A stretch of 64,000 nt of DNA from contig CM038907.1 of NCBI GenBank assembly GCA_021904315.1, forward strand, positions 26,977,223 through 27,041,222, given 5' to 3'. Positions within the stretch are counted from its first letter, which is position 1. The number at the start of each line of letters is the position of its first letter. The DNA is from Sphagnum magellanicum (taxonomy: Eukaryota > Streptophyta > Sphagnopsida > Sphagnales > Sphagnaceae). The notes beneath the pieces are model-generated. The model was given only the letters and a program-made list of their open reading frames with translations, was not told the DNA's origin and made no database searches. Of this stretch, positions 11,516-25,779 are shown in pieces. The position numbers and the translations under genes were made by a program.

Positions 11516-14500
11516 ATACAACAACAAAATAAACATGAATCGACATTTCCAATTCAATTCAACATATTTATGTGGTGATTGTTTTGCTTTGGGATAAAAA
11601 TTGAACAATTATTATTCTTTGAATCTACAACTTGTGCACAATGTCATGCAATTATTACAAAACCATAATTTTTGTGCTAGTAGCATTTTAACTAAGTTCA
11701 ATGTAAAGCCAAAGTATCTAGTTTTAAATTAATGATTGTGTCCAATTTGACTAACATCAAAACTAGGTATGTTCATTTTGATTGAGAAAAACTATCTAGC
11801 CAATTGAACATCATTTTATAAAACTAGTGAATATGATTAAAATTAGTCATCCAAACATGACATATTGTGATTATAATGCTACTTTTGATGAAGTGACAAT
11901 ATTTTTAAAAGTTAAATGTTATTTACTTATTTTTGAATTTAATTACTAAAACAAGGGTGCATAGTTCAAATGTGATATCAAACATGAATTAACTACATTC
12001 ATTAATTTCATTATATAACCTTATTATAATAAAATACATTACATCAAGGTTTTTGGAATGTTTTTTCAAATAAATGCATAATAGAAGTGAAATTAATTTC
12101 ATTGTGATATTTTTAAATAAAATTTTAATAAAATATTATACTTGTATTTATGCCCAAAAATTAATTTTTAATAATTAAAATTTTAAACATTTGGAATTGA
12201 AGACATTATAATTTTAAAATAAATTTAGAATTGGAATAAATTCGTTCAAATTAAATAAATATATATTTTAATTTAAGACCCAAATTATTTAAATAAGAAC
12301 CTCACATTTAAATTTGTGAATTAAATATTCCAAATAATGTAATACCTTTCTACATTTTGAAATTAAAAGGCATTACAAATTTCAATGTAATTGTGAAATT
12401 AAATAATTAAATAAAATACACGTGTAATCAATTTATTATGAAAAAACCTAATTGAATAAAAAGGTTATAATAAATGAATTTCAAAAACTTTGTGTGTTAA
12501 TTTATATATTTTGCGATAACAACCATCATCATTAGTAAAGGTCTTGGATTGTGGTCAAAGAAGTGAAGCTTCAAATTTCATTTTGAACATATTATCATCA
12601 TGACTAAAAATAATTAAGTTGATCTTGTAAGAAATAATAATGGTAATTACACATATGTCAAGCCGATGTGTCAATGATATGTCACAAGTTCAACAATTTG
12701 TTAATAACTAGCTATGAAGGGGAAAAACCCTTTCTTTTGGGTATTGGTAGTAGGTCCAAGGTGACGACATGTCATGTTTTCAATCCAATGTTTGTAGTTC
12801 AATAAATAAAAACCATCCTTTGTTTATTTTTTATTTGATTAAATTATTTGAAAAGTATAAAAAATGAATTAATCTAACCATATCAATTAACAATTTATCA
12901 TCTTAATGATTTCAAACTTAGTCATTTTAGTTGACATAGACTTAATCAAGTGTGTTGAAAATGATTGGTTTGTTATGATTGAAATCATTTTTGTCCAATG
13001 TCCATTATGATTGAAAATATAATTAAAGTTGATACACAAAACTAATGTAAAAGGTGTGCATTTTCAATTGTATCATTTTTCATTTTCAAATGAATTTTTT
13101 GTTGAAAATAAAACTTGAATACAACATTCAAAGTTACGACTTTTTTGGAATTCTTAGACCAATTTCAATTAATTTTACCACCTTAATTAACTATACTTTT
13201 AAAAAAGGATTTGGGCGTAGATGTTTCCTTGGAGTTGTCTATTCTACTATCTAATGAGACATGTAAGGTTATGCAATCACCACATGATGATAAACATTAG
13301 GTTTTGAAAAGGGAATGATTGGTCCATCTTATGTACATTCCATGTTTTGACATTTAATGTAATATTTTGGGCTTTGCTTCAACAAAATCGACCCATCCCT
13401 AATAGCAACAATTGGTTTCCTTTTCTATAAAATTCCAACAATATTTTTGGTTGAGCATGTAACTAATTGCCGATATACAATCAAGCCACTTATATAACAT
13501 GTTTAGAACCAATGTTCAACTTTCCACCAAAAATTAACCATTTAATAAGAGGTTTTTGAGAGTTTGCATTTAATTATTTTGTTAGATTTTTGTTTTTTGA
13601 ACAATAAAAACAAATCCCTAGAGCTTCAAATCTACAAATGCATAATTTAAAGGCTAGTTTTCCTAATGCACACATGATGTTTGTACATCCAACAAAGTAA
13701 AACAAACATATCCATGTTTTGTTCAAACAAAGAAATCACATCATGATAATTTAATTGATCATGAATTATCAATCTTGTGTCATCGTAATTCATGACTACA
13801 TGGGAAGATGACAATCTTTTTGAACACATTGTATGCTCAATAATGTAGTTTATATGCAAATTCAATTCTATACTAAGAATTGTTATCCTTTCAAAGAAAT
13901 ATACCTTAAAGCATTGAAATCATTTTTAAAAAATTAGAAATCAATTTCCATGATATGGCAATACTACAAAATAACAAATATGTGTTGTCTTGTGGTTGCT
14001 AAACATTGTGACATGAAAAGCCTTCCCTACCTTGTCATTTCACCAAACAAGTTTTCAAGCATCAAGATAGGAAGCTTAAATAATCTTTTGTAAACATAAT
14101 TGACCCCATTTGTTTGTACAATGATCTAAAGATGGTGTATGTTAAGGTTTGAGTCACAAACGTGATTTGACTAAAGGAGCAAAGTAATCAGTAGAAAATA
14201 GTTTTCAGTCCAACTCAATAAATAAAGCAAGCAAGTCAAGTATTGTGATTTAATATCCAAGAATTACAAGCCCATCTAAAAGCTAGTAACATAATTGTTG
14301 TTGGAGGGGAACAATTTTACAGTCCATTAGAAACCATACTACAATAATTTGACATAGCAAATGAGAAAATGTTCCTTGTTCCATTATAATTTATGGCCAT
14401 TATGGATTCGAAGGTGAATTGAAACGATTTGAATGACACTTGAGACAACCATGCTCCATCAAAGAATGTTTTGTGATGTGATTGTTATTATCATACATTA

Positions 14501-16549
14501 TTCTCAGAAATGGGATAGTTGTGAAAATCTACAATTGTTGTTTTGGGCTCCCTATTTTGATGATCTTTTATGGACATAAGCTTCAAAACTATTGACAAGG
14601 ATAGTATTGGATGCAAAAAGATAAAGCTGATTTCACTATTTAATGATATTGCCCCAGTTGATGAAAAGATTAAAAAGCCATATAAAGTTCAAACGTCAAA
14701 GTGACTATATAAACTGGATTGATTGCACCAGTTAGATTAATTATTGTGGAAAGAATCTTTAGAAATTTCTGAAAGCTATTTTACCCTAAAGTTTCTAATC
14801 AGTGAATGCTCTTGACATGAAATGGATGTTTAAATATTCCTATCTTTCTTTAGAAGAGCAAGAGAGCATACATAATACCACCTAGCACCTTTAGGACACT
14901 GCAACATGTAAAAGCTCGCTATCTATCACTTGGGCCCAAATTCTTTAGGAGATTGTGAGCCATGATCAATGGCAGTAGTAGACCTTTCTTTTTTTCTTTT
15001 TTTTGGGGGGCTGGGGGGGATTGTTGAAATTGGAGCAATGTGTGCTTACTTTCAGTTCCCGCTGACACAAATTTGAGCTCAACACGAGTTTGTCGTTCAG
15101 TTTGGTTCAATTACCCTATTGACTAAAAGTTGTATGATCTGAATACTAGTCTGTTATTTACATTTGTGGAGGCAGGTTCGTTGACAAAATATAGATATAT
15201 AAGTTATATACTAGTAAAGGTTGTGAGTCCACCGCCCAACTCAAATGGATCTACATATTGCTGAATGATTGGGATGGTTGATTGGGTACCAGGTTAAGTG
15301 AGAGAAGAAGCTACTCATAAGGGTGCCTCTTTCCAAGGGGGCAGAAATAGAGTGAGGTTTTTTTTGTTTCTCTTTTTTTTCTCCCCTCCAAATTTGTCAG
15401 GGTGGTCGGTTGGCCATCATCCAGCCAGAGGACTTTGCCAAATTTTTTAACAAAAGGGAAAGTAGAAAAATTTAGGATTCCTCCTATATTTTTGCAACAT
15501 ATGAAAACTTATTATCTAAATATTGCAACTTCAAATTTTTTTCCTCATAAATGTGGTGACTTGGGTCCATTTATTTATTTATTTATTTTTCAAAAAGGGT
15601 TCTTCATGCCATTTGCACCTCCACCAGGGTTTGGTTGCCAGGATGCAAAAATTTGCACCAAAAATAAAAAGCAGGACTTACAATTTTTGCATCCAATGTT
15701 TAAGCTGCAAAAAAGTATCACCAGTTCACCGACATCAGATTCCAATAGGTAGCCAACAACACAAAAGGATGCTTGATTTTATTTTTTACTTTCATATGTT
15801 GTTTAGCCAAATTTGGCTAAATCATCTTATGGATGATCAATCACCACTGGGTTCTGTTTACTGTTTACAATATAACGTCCATTTGGGACCAGAGAGTCCA
15901 TTAGATGAAAGGTAGATCATGGAGGACAGATTGTCCTCTGGTACTGGCAGCATGCCACAAACTTGGCCAGGTTCAGCCATGTCTTTACAGGTGATATATC
16001 ACTAAAATGTGAAAAGTGATTTTGAATGTTTTCATTCACCAAAAGTGAAGGAAAACAATTTATAAAAAAAAAAATTGCCACCAGATACATGTAGAAGGAT
16101 GATTAAAGAATTTGTAGTTATTTATAGTTTATAGCCAAATCTTTTTAGGGACGATTGCCACTCTATCTAGATCTTCTTCAGAATGATTGGTGGTCACTTT
16201 AGCTACAAACAGGAATTCCTAAAATAACACTGTTGGGGTTACATTACAAAATTGGAAAAGAAAGACACAGTGTGCACACACACAAGGACTCAGGAGCACT
16301 CGGCACACAAATCAATCCTACCGAGGCAGGTGCACACACAAAGAAAAACACCTGAGTACATAATACGTTTTTGACATATCTACGTACAAAAGTACCCCAC
16401 TTCCACTCCGACGTACAAAAAGATGAGACATGAATATAGTATGTTCAGATGTGAGGAGAAGATCGATTTGTGTGAGGCTAAGTGAGGCAGTCTTTGGCGG
16501 AGAAATCCCTTTTTGAGACTTCCTTGCATTTGGCTTTTTTTCCATATTT

Positions 16550-16870
16550 ACTTCCATACACTCCGTCAATGGCCTTTGGACCGACGGTGCAGGAACGCGC
16601 AGGCGAGCTCACTCCATGAGACGACCCGGTCCGACACAACCACCGGGTTGCGGATGTCGGTTGGTTTTTGCGCTGCCTCCGTCTGGCTCATGTCTGGGCC
16701 CGGCAACAGAGGACGTGGTATTTGCGTCGCCCCCCCTCCTGGAAGCAAGCAACCGCCCTGCCTGCCGGAAACTCCTCGGTTTCCCAAGCTCTGCCGGCTG
16801 GCCGGGCCCCAGATCCGACGCTGCGCTCCTGTCTCCGAAGTCCCCGACATCAGCGCTTTTTTGCCAAATA
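16550..16870. other. Isolated GC- and CpG-rich island
   Basis: About 320 bp of strongly GC-rich sequence with many CpG dinucleotides sits abruptly in AT-rich surroundings. Open frames cross it on both strands (122-124 codons on + and -, several overlapping), as expected when GC-rich DNA simply lacks stop codons. None has a domain I recognise. It might be the 5' end or first exon of a decayed or undetected gene, a retroelement segment, or an unmethylated CpG island. Neighbouring DNA (15.9-18.2 kb) is also somewhat richer in GC. I leave the product unassigned. Confidence 0.45.
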
Positions 16871-16962
16871 AAAGTTCGTGAATTTTTTTCCTTTTTCCAG
16901 CTTCAATACCTTTTAGAATTATTGGAACTTGGGTGTACATGCAATTTTTTGAAATACCTAGT

Positions 16963-16987
16963 CATATATATATATATATATATATAA
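16963..16987. repeat. (TA)n dinucleotide microsatellite
   Basis: About 12 TA dinucleotides just 3' of the GC-rich island. Confidence 0.9.
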
Positions 16988-19900
16988 TTTTCTTCATATT
17001 GGGTACATGAATGAATGCGCCTGCTGTGTGCAGGCTCTAACTCCAATGGGGTAGTACAACATCTTCATTGGCTCGAGGGGTTTGCTAAAGCGTCTTACAA
17101 ACTGAAGTTCTGTGTGTGGAGGGCGGGGGTATTGAAAATTTAATATGTAGTTGCTATATTCCTGTAATCTTTTAAAGCGGCAAGTCTCCAATCGACCCAC
17201 ATCGCTTATATTCTTCCTCAGCATGCTTTTCCAACCCTACTGGAATATTTCATTCCAAAATCAAAACCCTTTCTCTTTTAGGTGTTTTGACTTAGACAAT
17301 AATATTGAAGTTTGGATTGCTATCAAAGTGCCAAAAGCAAAAGCATTTCTCTTCGCTTGAAGCGTCACATGATGTCTTCGTACTACTTGTTAGTGATCTC
17401 TTTTAGCACTCATGAGATCATTACTTCTTCTCCTCTTGTAATGGTTTCTTCACTGTTCTCAATGTTCTAACATTCAAGCTGATAACTCTCTGCCATTAGT
17501 GTTTTCCTCCTGCGAAAATATATATACAGATAAAGCAGGCTTTATCAAAGAAGTAGAAGCTAACATTTTTTTTAAAAAAATTCTGTCTGTTCTTTTAAGA
17601 TGGATGAGCCCGGTTGCATACAAGTCAACGTGCCACTTAATCGTTGATTCTCAGCTAGTGATGGACACTTAATAAAGAAGAACAGGGTCAGAAATTGTCT
17701 TCTGACTCAGCTTGTAATACGCATTGTGACTAGTGCGACCAAAAGAGATGATTGTTGGAAGGAGAGACACGCTTCCTGTAAGTACCTGAAATCGTCAAAC
17801 GAAGAAGGGAGGTGGGTTTTTGTACAGGACAAAACAGGCGCCACCCCCGCCCCGCTCCCCTTTGGATGTGATCTGCAATATTCTCCAGAGTGAGAGAGGA
17901 AGTCTAGTCTAGTGTGCCAAAGCCTGCACAGGAATCAAAGCAAATCCACTCGATAAATTACATGAGGAATGGGGTAGCTGCCATGTGGCGCTACTGATTG
18001 GACATTGCAGTGATTTTTAATCCGCTTACACTTGTCGTATGCACGTCATGGCGTTTGTTGTAAGCAAACAGCAAAGATTGGATTGACCGCTTCTGGAAGT
18101 GGGGTCGTGAAGCAAAACTCATTACAATAATAATACTAAAAGTTATCTGCAAACTCGCCCAGTCTTTGAGCCCTAGTTTGACCCACCTGCAATCCCCTGT
18201 TTCATCCCCAATTTGAGTGTAGTGGATGATGCGTTGTCTAGTCTTCTAATATTTGAAAATTTAATTGAATGGACCCAAATTTTGAACATAGAGTTGTTGT
18301 TGACAAAGCATAACGAAAAAGTTCCATCAAATTAAAAATATCACCCAAGGTACTACTGTGCTTGAATACACACACTTCAATAGGAATCTGAAGATCAGCA
18401 TTCTTGAACATGACAACCAAAAACTATAAAGCAATCATCAACACTCCTGTGGTGGATCGAGGCAAGATCCATGTTGGGTTACAATCACGCAATGGTTTAC
18501 AAGCATGATTTATTGGACATAGGATTGGAGAAGGAAAACAAAACTTTGTGGGAGATTAGCTCGGATGATGTCCTTGTTCCCTAGTTATGTTGGGACCCTA
18601 TAACTACGGTCTCCAGAATAGGGTAATAATAGAATTGTCAGTGAACAAATAATTATGTTCTGGTCTGCCTTAATTGGCTCAATGGCCAAACCAAAAAAAC
18701 AATTTGATGTTTATAAGCCTACACATGATGGTTGATTTATTCAGTGTTATTTGAAAAACATTATATATGATGTGTTGTCAACAACACCTTGAAATTACAC
18801 TATTCGTAAATGTATGTACAAATTTATATTCAATAATTTAGTTACTTTGAGAATTATTACTTTAATCCAACGGTGGTTGGAGTAAGGCTATATTAGGTTG
18901 CCAATCCACTACTTGGATAACTAGTAGTTACCTAAGCCTAATCCTATATCCCTTCTTCTTTTTTTCTTTTTTACCAAACTCCCTAATTATTATGTTTAGC
19001 ACTCTCTATATCCCAGGAAAATAGTTGGGAAAGTCAATCCAACCTGGGTAAGCACCTAATTACTTTATGACTACAGCAACTACTGGAACCTACTTCTGCC
19101 CTTTAAGACATTCTTACATGTCAAATTTTGTATTCTCATTTTTTTTATTCAAAGGTAATGAAATGTTTATATTTACAAGAATCCAAGAAATAGATTAACT
19201 AATTCAAGGAAACTAACTAAGTTTTCATAGGGTAGGATGAAAAGTATAATACAAAAGTTAGAAGTACATGTTATTCATAAAAGACCCATGAAACTCCAAA
19301 CAATTCAAGATTCCATGAAATTAATTATTCATCAATAACCTTTATAAAGAAGGTTGTACAACAAAATATCTTTTTAAAAAAGGATAGAAACTTTGTTTGA
19401 TTGGCTCCAACCATTTACCAAATATTTTATGGAAAGGGGGTGGTAGGGCTTGGTACTTGCATAGGTCCAATTGTACTCATATGAATATGTGACTTTTGAG
19501 GTTTGCAAATGACAAAGGGGTTGTGTTGGGCTTGCATTGGTTTGATTTTTCCATAATAACAAACTTTCGATGTTGCCATATATAGCTTTCATGTGCCTCC
19601 TAGGGATTTTTAATAGTTTTTTATTTTTGTCGGTGTGTTTGAAGTCACATTTTTTTTTAAAAATATTTTGACTCGTAAGACTTACTCTCACTTTGCAACA
19701 ACTTTTAATTAACCTTTTCACTCTTTAATGGATTGTTGTCAAAACACACTCATATTTTCATCTATATGATGTTAAATTTACCATCATGCTCAAGTTAGCT
19801 AGACATGTATAACCCTTTTGCATGTTTTTCTCCATTTTCCTCTTGCCCATTTCCTTGCATCTTGGTATTAATATTTTGAGGTAACTTCTCCAACATATTT

Positions 19901-22795
19901 CTTGATTCTAAAAAAATAATTCATGCAATTTCATATACTTGGTATTGTTTTTAACATCATTCTAAACAAGTTGCTTTTTTGTTTATTTTTGTTGTACCAT
20001 ATGTTTCTTTTTTCTAAGCATCCTCAACCACAATTGGTTCACCCACATCATCTTTTCCCATCATATAATAATTCAATTTCAAAAGGCATATCACTTTCAG
20101 TATTTAGGATTCTTCAACCTCCATGTTTTACATTTTTGCCTTTAACTTTGTGGTATCTTTCATTCGTCCTATTTCAATCATCCCTTAAAAGTTTCTTCTT
20201 TTTCATGTTCAAACTTCAAACTTCCCCCCATCTTGGTGAATGCATCATACCATGCTTTCAATTTGCTCCCATAACACCTTCCCAACCTTTGGATTTCTTA
20301 TAATTACCACTCCTAAATCAAATCAAATCAAATATAAGTTTTTCTTTAGATAATCATGTTTTAGCAAATCCTAATTACAAATGATCCACAACTTTACATT
20401 TCATTTCCAAATCACCTACCACCATCTATTCATGATATATGTTATTTGTATTGATCCTTTGTTTAATGTGGTTGCACCTATGCTTATAAATTTTCAAAAT
20501 CCAAACAACCATTTATGTAAAAGCATATATCCATAAATAGTTCACCAATCAATAATTAGGTTAAAACATATTTAAAATATTTGAATGATCATAATTACTA
20601 AGTTTACGGATTGTAGATGAATGTAAATGTAAAAGTCATATTTGAAATTAACATTATCATTTTTTTAAAAATTCCATGTTACAATAAATATTATCATTTT
20701 AAAAATCATGGATGAATTATAAGAAAAGAATGAACTCATAGTGGAGTTTTGAACCAATGACATTCTTTTGGTTACATAGTTTAAAATTGACATGTGGATT
20801 CAAAAAGTATGCCGTAGTAGGGTCAAATTTTTTATAGAAAAAATAAAACAATATTAAATGAAGTGTTTAAGAATAAGATGCATTGAAACTTTAGTTATAG
20901 AAAATAAAATTATGATTTAAAAAATTACATTAGGAGGTCTTATTAGTCTATTTTTCAATCAAAACTCCATGTTTTTAAATGGATTTTTTGACCATATATA
21001 TGTTTAACCATGTATGCATTTGGGGTTACCCATATTTTTTAATGGAAACATAGGGAGATGTACGTCAAATGCATAGGTTGTTAATTATCAAAATGAAAAA
21101 AAATTAATTAATGTTAAAAATGAATTTTCACAATGCCAAATGCGAGCCATCAAACCATGCCTTCACCCAATTTTCTTCTTTTTTATTGCAAAGACCATTT
21201 TAAGATGGGACTAGGCTTTCAATTATAAGGTATTTCATTTTGATTCATTTGGGTTCATATCTTTTTTGTTTGATCATTGAAAAGACATGCATTATAATTT
21301 TTATCTTTTTATTAACTCAAGATCATCTAATTATTCTAACTTGGCATTTATTTTTGTCTTGTAAAATGGTATTTAGTTTCGCTCTCCATGGTGGGGCAAT
21401 TGGGCATAAGTAGACCAATGCTACATGTTGCATTAGGTATGGTAGGGATTGTGAAAAAATGTAGCATGAACATTTCCTTTAGGTATTAGCATTTTGTGCC
21501 AATTATTCATGTTAAAATTATAAAGTTCCCCAACTAATGTGCATTATCTTTGCTAAGTTCAAGCCTAGGATGGATAGGGGGATATTCATGTGTAAGGCAA
21601 ACTATTTGTGTTTTTTACATTAATTTCAAATTAGAAAGCTTTACATCACTTTGTGATGTGTTTGATTACATTGATTGTTGGCATTCATTTTGTTTGTAAT
21701 ACTTTTGTTATTAATTTTGTGTAGACACTAATATTGGATGTTAAATTGTCATCCACTTGGGTAATAATATTATTTGTTGCTGCAAGTCTTTTCAATTCAA
21801 TATTTCAATGTTTTATATTTATGGAATTATATGCAACATGTGATAAACCAATTTAATTTATTATGTTCATTCATTCTTTGTATGTTTATAATATCCCATT
21901 AAATTGTAATAGTTGCAACGATGATGGATATTTAAAAGTGTGCCTATCCACTACATGTATTTAGCAAAATAAACCCTAGCCGTCATGTTTTTGTTTTATC
22001 CAACTTTTGATTCCAAAAACATTTGGTAATGATATTTTTTCTATATGTGTTTACAAGTATCTTCCAATATTCACCTAAATTTTAAGGTTCTTGCTCTTTG
22101 AATGAGCCTTAATACCATGTAACCATACTAACTACAATAAATTACTAATTTACTTGTTCATGATACATACCTCAATAAGAAGAAGATTGCATTGCACACT
22201 TTAAGATCAATACAATATTCGAATTTTGTTTCTCTATTCATGTCATTGTTTTTCCTAAAATTGTCTTCCCCTTGTAAAGGCTTTTAAAGATTTCATATTT
22301 ATATATTTGTTTCAACATTTATTTTGAATAAACTCATAAGAAATTTTGAGTTAATTTATAGCCCATTTTTCCAACTTGGTGAATTTACCTTGTTAAAACA
22401 TTGACTTGTGTTGAATATAAATTTTCCATGCTAGTGTGGCAAATTGAATTGATAATTCCTACTTGAATCATAACTAACACATGTGATTGGAAATCCTTCA
22501 AATCGCCTTCAGCAAGTGGCAAGAGACATCAATTATAAAACATATGATGTGGCATTAAAGTTGAAACAACAATCACATCCAATTATCATTGTCAAATAAT
22601 TTTTCATCCAATGTGGTGCCATCCAACCTATATGGATTGGGATGGCATCTTGATTTATGACTAATGTTCTTGTAATTGTTGATTAATTGTGTGATTCAAA
22701 TATGCATAGACATATGATGCCACATGTCTAATTACAAGTGCTTATGATGTAAACAACACATTTACCCAATTAAAAATAAATAGGGTAATAATATC
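16988..22795. other. Gene-poor region
   Basis: I recognise no gene. A somewhat GC-richer stretch at 17,760-18,130 includes a C-rich run (CACCCCCGCCCCGCTCCCC at about 17,841), which could be promoter-like, but no coding sequence can be attached to it. From 18.8 kb on, the sequence is AT-rich. Open frames at 19,374-19,721 (-) and 19,923-20,303 (+, 126 codons, rich in F/L/P/H) have low-complexity translations and are probably not genes. Confidence 0.45.
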
Positions 22796-23010
22796 TTACC
22801 TACCTACCTACATATTATCCACCTACTTACACATGTATTTAAAATACCAACCCCAAACCTACTTATCAATTACCCCCTCTTCACCAACCTACTTATTACC
22901 TACCAACTTATTTTTTACATATGTACATACTTATTTATTACCTACCTATTGCCAACCCCTACCTACCATAAGTACCTATTACCAATTTTTACAACCCACT
23001 TACTATTTAG
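22796..23010. repeat. Degenerate (CCTA)n-type simple repeat
   Basis: Clusters of CCTA/CTTA tetranucleotides (for example TTACCTACCTACCTACATA at the start) are interspersed with diverged copies over about 200 bp. The same tetranucleotide occurs four more times inside the foldback element at 26.56-31.5 kb. The 60-codon frame here, rich in Y/L/P/T, is a product of the repeat. Confidence 0.75.
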
Positions 23011-24849
23011 GTTGATGGTCAAACACTCTTAATCATAAGAATCAAAGGTTATAACTTGTTTGTAACTTGCATTTATGGTTGCAACACAAGTTGAACAAGA
23101 CACCATACAAAGTTGAGTCAATTATGTGTAGTTATTGAAACATACTAAAAGTTGCAAAAACAATTAAAATTTATCATCTAATTCCATTAAAATTAATTCA
23201 CAATAGCTAAAATTTCATCGTGTTCTCATCTGATATGTACCGCATACATTACACATAATAGCCACACCTAGAATTGCAAAGTTGGTTGGTACCATAATGT
23301 AGTAAAAAATGCAACTAAAAGTGCTTATAACTAAGGTGCCATAAAGGACTACACAAATTTTGAAGACAAAAAAATGGATTCAAGCAACATTCACATATAC
23401 GTCATAAAACAATGGTGAGTATGAACAAGATTCCTTCTAGTGTAGTTTGTTAATTTGATGTGTCCCCTCTAATTCACCTAGATTCCTAACAACACGTACA
23501 ACCCATTTCCCATATTGACTTTCCTTTCTTTCTTGATGATACCCAAATCATAAATCTCTTTTATAGGTATTTTTGTCAATTATGAACATTCTTCCATTCA
23601 AGAACGTAATGTGGATACATGTTATTCACATTGATGCAACTTCTCTCCCTTTTCAACACCATTGAAAAGAAACCATGACCTTTCCTATCATTGTCAAACA
23701 ATTTTTATTTATTTGAACAACACATTGGTTGAGGCATGGAACGACTTGATAATATGATTTCAAAAAGTCTCTAGCAACATGCCATGTCAAACCTCCTTGA
23801 ACTAAAACATTGTCAAACATTCACTAACTTTACATATTTTCCTACATTGATACAATTGCTAAATCATGGGTTAAAACAACATTTGACAAGTAATATCCAA
23901 GTTTTATATGATTGACCATTATTACAATTGCATTCTACACCTAAATTGCCATTTCCCATCTATTGCTAGCAAATGTGACACAATTTAGTTCCAACCATTT
24001 TATTGGTCCCGTGTATTCACATTATTAAGCATGCTCAAGGTAAGGAATACATTAGTACCTATCATGTTGTTCTTTATTTTACTTCCATTATGCAAGTGAA
24101 TTTTCATGTTTTGATCTATAATAAATTGATTTACATCTAATGTGTTATTTATTGTTGATGACATCACTATGTTTGAAATCTTTTTATAATTCTCTTTGAA
24201 GGTGGCTTTTGTTTTTTGAATTGTGAATTATTGTGCAATCTTGGTTTATATTTTCGATAAAATTGTACATGGATATCATCATGACTTGAAGGCATTTGAG
24301 CTCACATGGAATAATGTCTTATTATGATTTAGTTTTGAATTAGTTGGAAGAATATCAACATGATGAATTAGGGTGAATAGGTCATTACATATCACAACAT
24401 GGTATTAAAATTGTATTATAGGAACACTACAATGGAAAGTCAGAACAAAAGTAAACAATCTATTAAAAGGCCTATCACCATTCAATTTCATGCCACAAAA
24501 CCAATAGTTTTGTCTATATATATTGCAAATAATAATTGCATTTGTTAAACACAAAATGTTGGTTGTCAATAATGCCCATGGAAGGCCACTAGTTGTTAAA
24601 TGCCAATCTTTTTCACTTTCCACTTGCCAATATATATAATTAAGATATTAATGGGCCTATCTATGTCATCCAAACTTACCTCTTCCAACCCTAACTATCA
24701 CATTCCTTTCCCTACCCACCTACATGGATATGAAAAAGAAAACTAACATGTACCTTTTTGTTTTAGCTTAAAAACCCCATGTCTTTGTGATGTTGCCTTG
24801 ATCCAAGAAGAAAGACATGAAATTGACAGTTGAAATGTTAACCCAAATC
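23011..24849. other. AT-rich sequence without recognisable features
   Basis: No gene, RNA or transposon terminus recognised. Open frames are at most about 72 codons. A conceptual minus-strand reading of 23,560-24,060 has short open stretches but no motif I can name. Confidence 0.45.
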
Positions 24850-25690
24850 AAAGAATTTCACAAGAAATTTTTCATGCAAACCCAAAACATAGTAAAACAC
24901 AAGATACAATATGTTAAAAAGTAAATCCAATAATGTAAAAGAGAAATCAAAATAATCATCATTCTCCAAGATGAATGTTGATTTGGTCGGTGAAGATAAC
25001 ATGCAAGACACATGAACATGAATGATAAATTTTTTAAAGAAGTCAATTTTGAAAAGAAATCAAAAGACATCATCATCCTCCAAGATTAATGTTGCTTTGG
25101 TGGGTGAAACTAATGGGCAAGACACATGAATATGAATGACAAAGATTTCAAAGAAACCAATCTTGAAGAGAAATCAAACAACATCATCATCTTCCAAGAT
25201 GAATGTTGATTTGGTGAACGAAGATAATGGGTAAAACACATGAACGTGAATGACAAAAATTTCAAAGAAATCAATCTTGAGAAGAAATCAAAATCAATCA
25301 TCCTCCCCAAAAGGAATGTGAGTATGACATGAAGAATGTGCAAAATATGAACATGATTCACAAAGATTTCAAAGCCAATGGCAATGAAAATTATGGGGAA
25401 ATTAGAATGCATTTTCATCTTCCAAAAAAAAATGTGAATGTGGTGAGGAATGGGAAAGAATATACATGAATTTGCATAAAGGTTTCAAACTTGATTACAA
25501 ATAGAATTATGGGGAAATCAAAATGCATTATCATCCTCTAAAAATAATGTTGACAATGTGATGAAAAAGGGGCAAGATATGAACATGATCCAAAATGAAG
25601 TCAAAAGTCAATTGCAAAGAGGATTATGGAAAAATCAAAATGCATTTATTTGCATCTTCACAAAAAAATGCCAATGTGGTGAAGAATGGG
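24850..25690. repeat. Tandem array of ~114-bp units (about 7 copies)
   Basis: Unit starts, marked by AAGATGAATGTTGATTTGG or its diverged form, fall at about 24,968, 25,082, 25,196, 25,309, 25,424, 25,540 and 25,660. Spacings are therefore 113-120 bp, and a more diverged partial unit precedes them. Each unit contains, in order, an AATGTTGATTTGG block, a GACACATGAA block, a GATTTCAAAGAAA block and a CATCATCATCCTCC end. The first three spacings are close to 114 bp (38 codons), which explains the repetitive minus-strand frames at 24,858-25,076 and 25,110-25,418. Stops and length drift in later units argue against a real protein. A MITE begins 90 bp downstream. Confidence 0.85.
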
Positions 25691-25779
25691 TATGTTTCCT
25701 TCCATGGTCATAAAAACTTTCTTTGATTTTTACAATTTGTTGAACATTTGCAATAAGGTTCCACTTATGGGAAAAAATC

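Larger units (their letters stand above)
8931..16549. other. AT-rich gene-poor region
   Basis: I see no recognisable gene. Open frames are at most 130 codons (15,523-15,915 on +, overlapping another frame at 15,402) and have no identifiable domain. A frame at 9,378-9,572 on - contains a CTCPTCH motif reminiscent of a zinc-binding knuckle but is too short to call. The stretch includes two long (TA)n tracts, listed separately. Confidence 0.5.

Noticed and set aside
16513..16987. Overlapping 67-124-codon frames on both strands
   Set aside because: They coincide with the GC-rich island, where stop codons are rare by composition. No domain or consistent start was seen on either strand.
22796..23015. 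60-codon frame rich in Y, L, P and T
   Set aside because: It is a translation of degenerate CCTA tetranucleotide repeats, like the similar frames at 26,869 and 30,890.
22085..24420. A possible Copia-type LTR pair, from TGGTATTA-like primer-site motifs at about 22,110 (inverted) and 24,401
   Set aside because: Neither motif continues into a good initiator-Met tRNA match. No paired TG..CA LTRs or gag/pol reading was found.
24858..25418. Minus-strand frames as a repeat-containing secreted or membrane protein
   Set aside because: The repetitive hydrophobic translation arises from a ~114-bp tandem repeat. Later units shift frame and contain stops, and no start, promoter or splice signal is visible.
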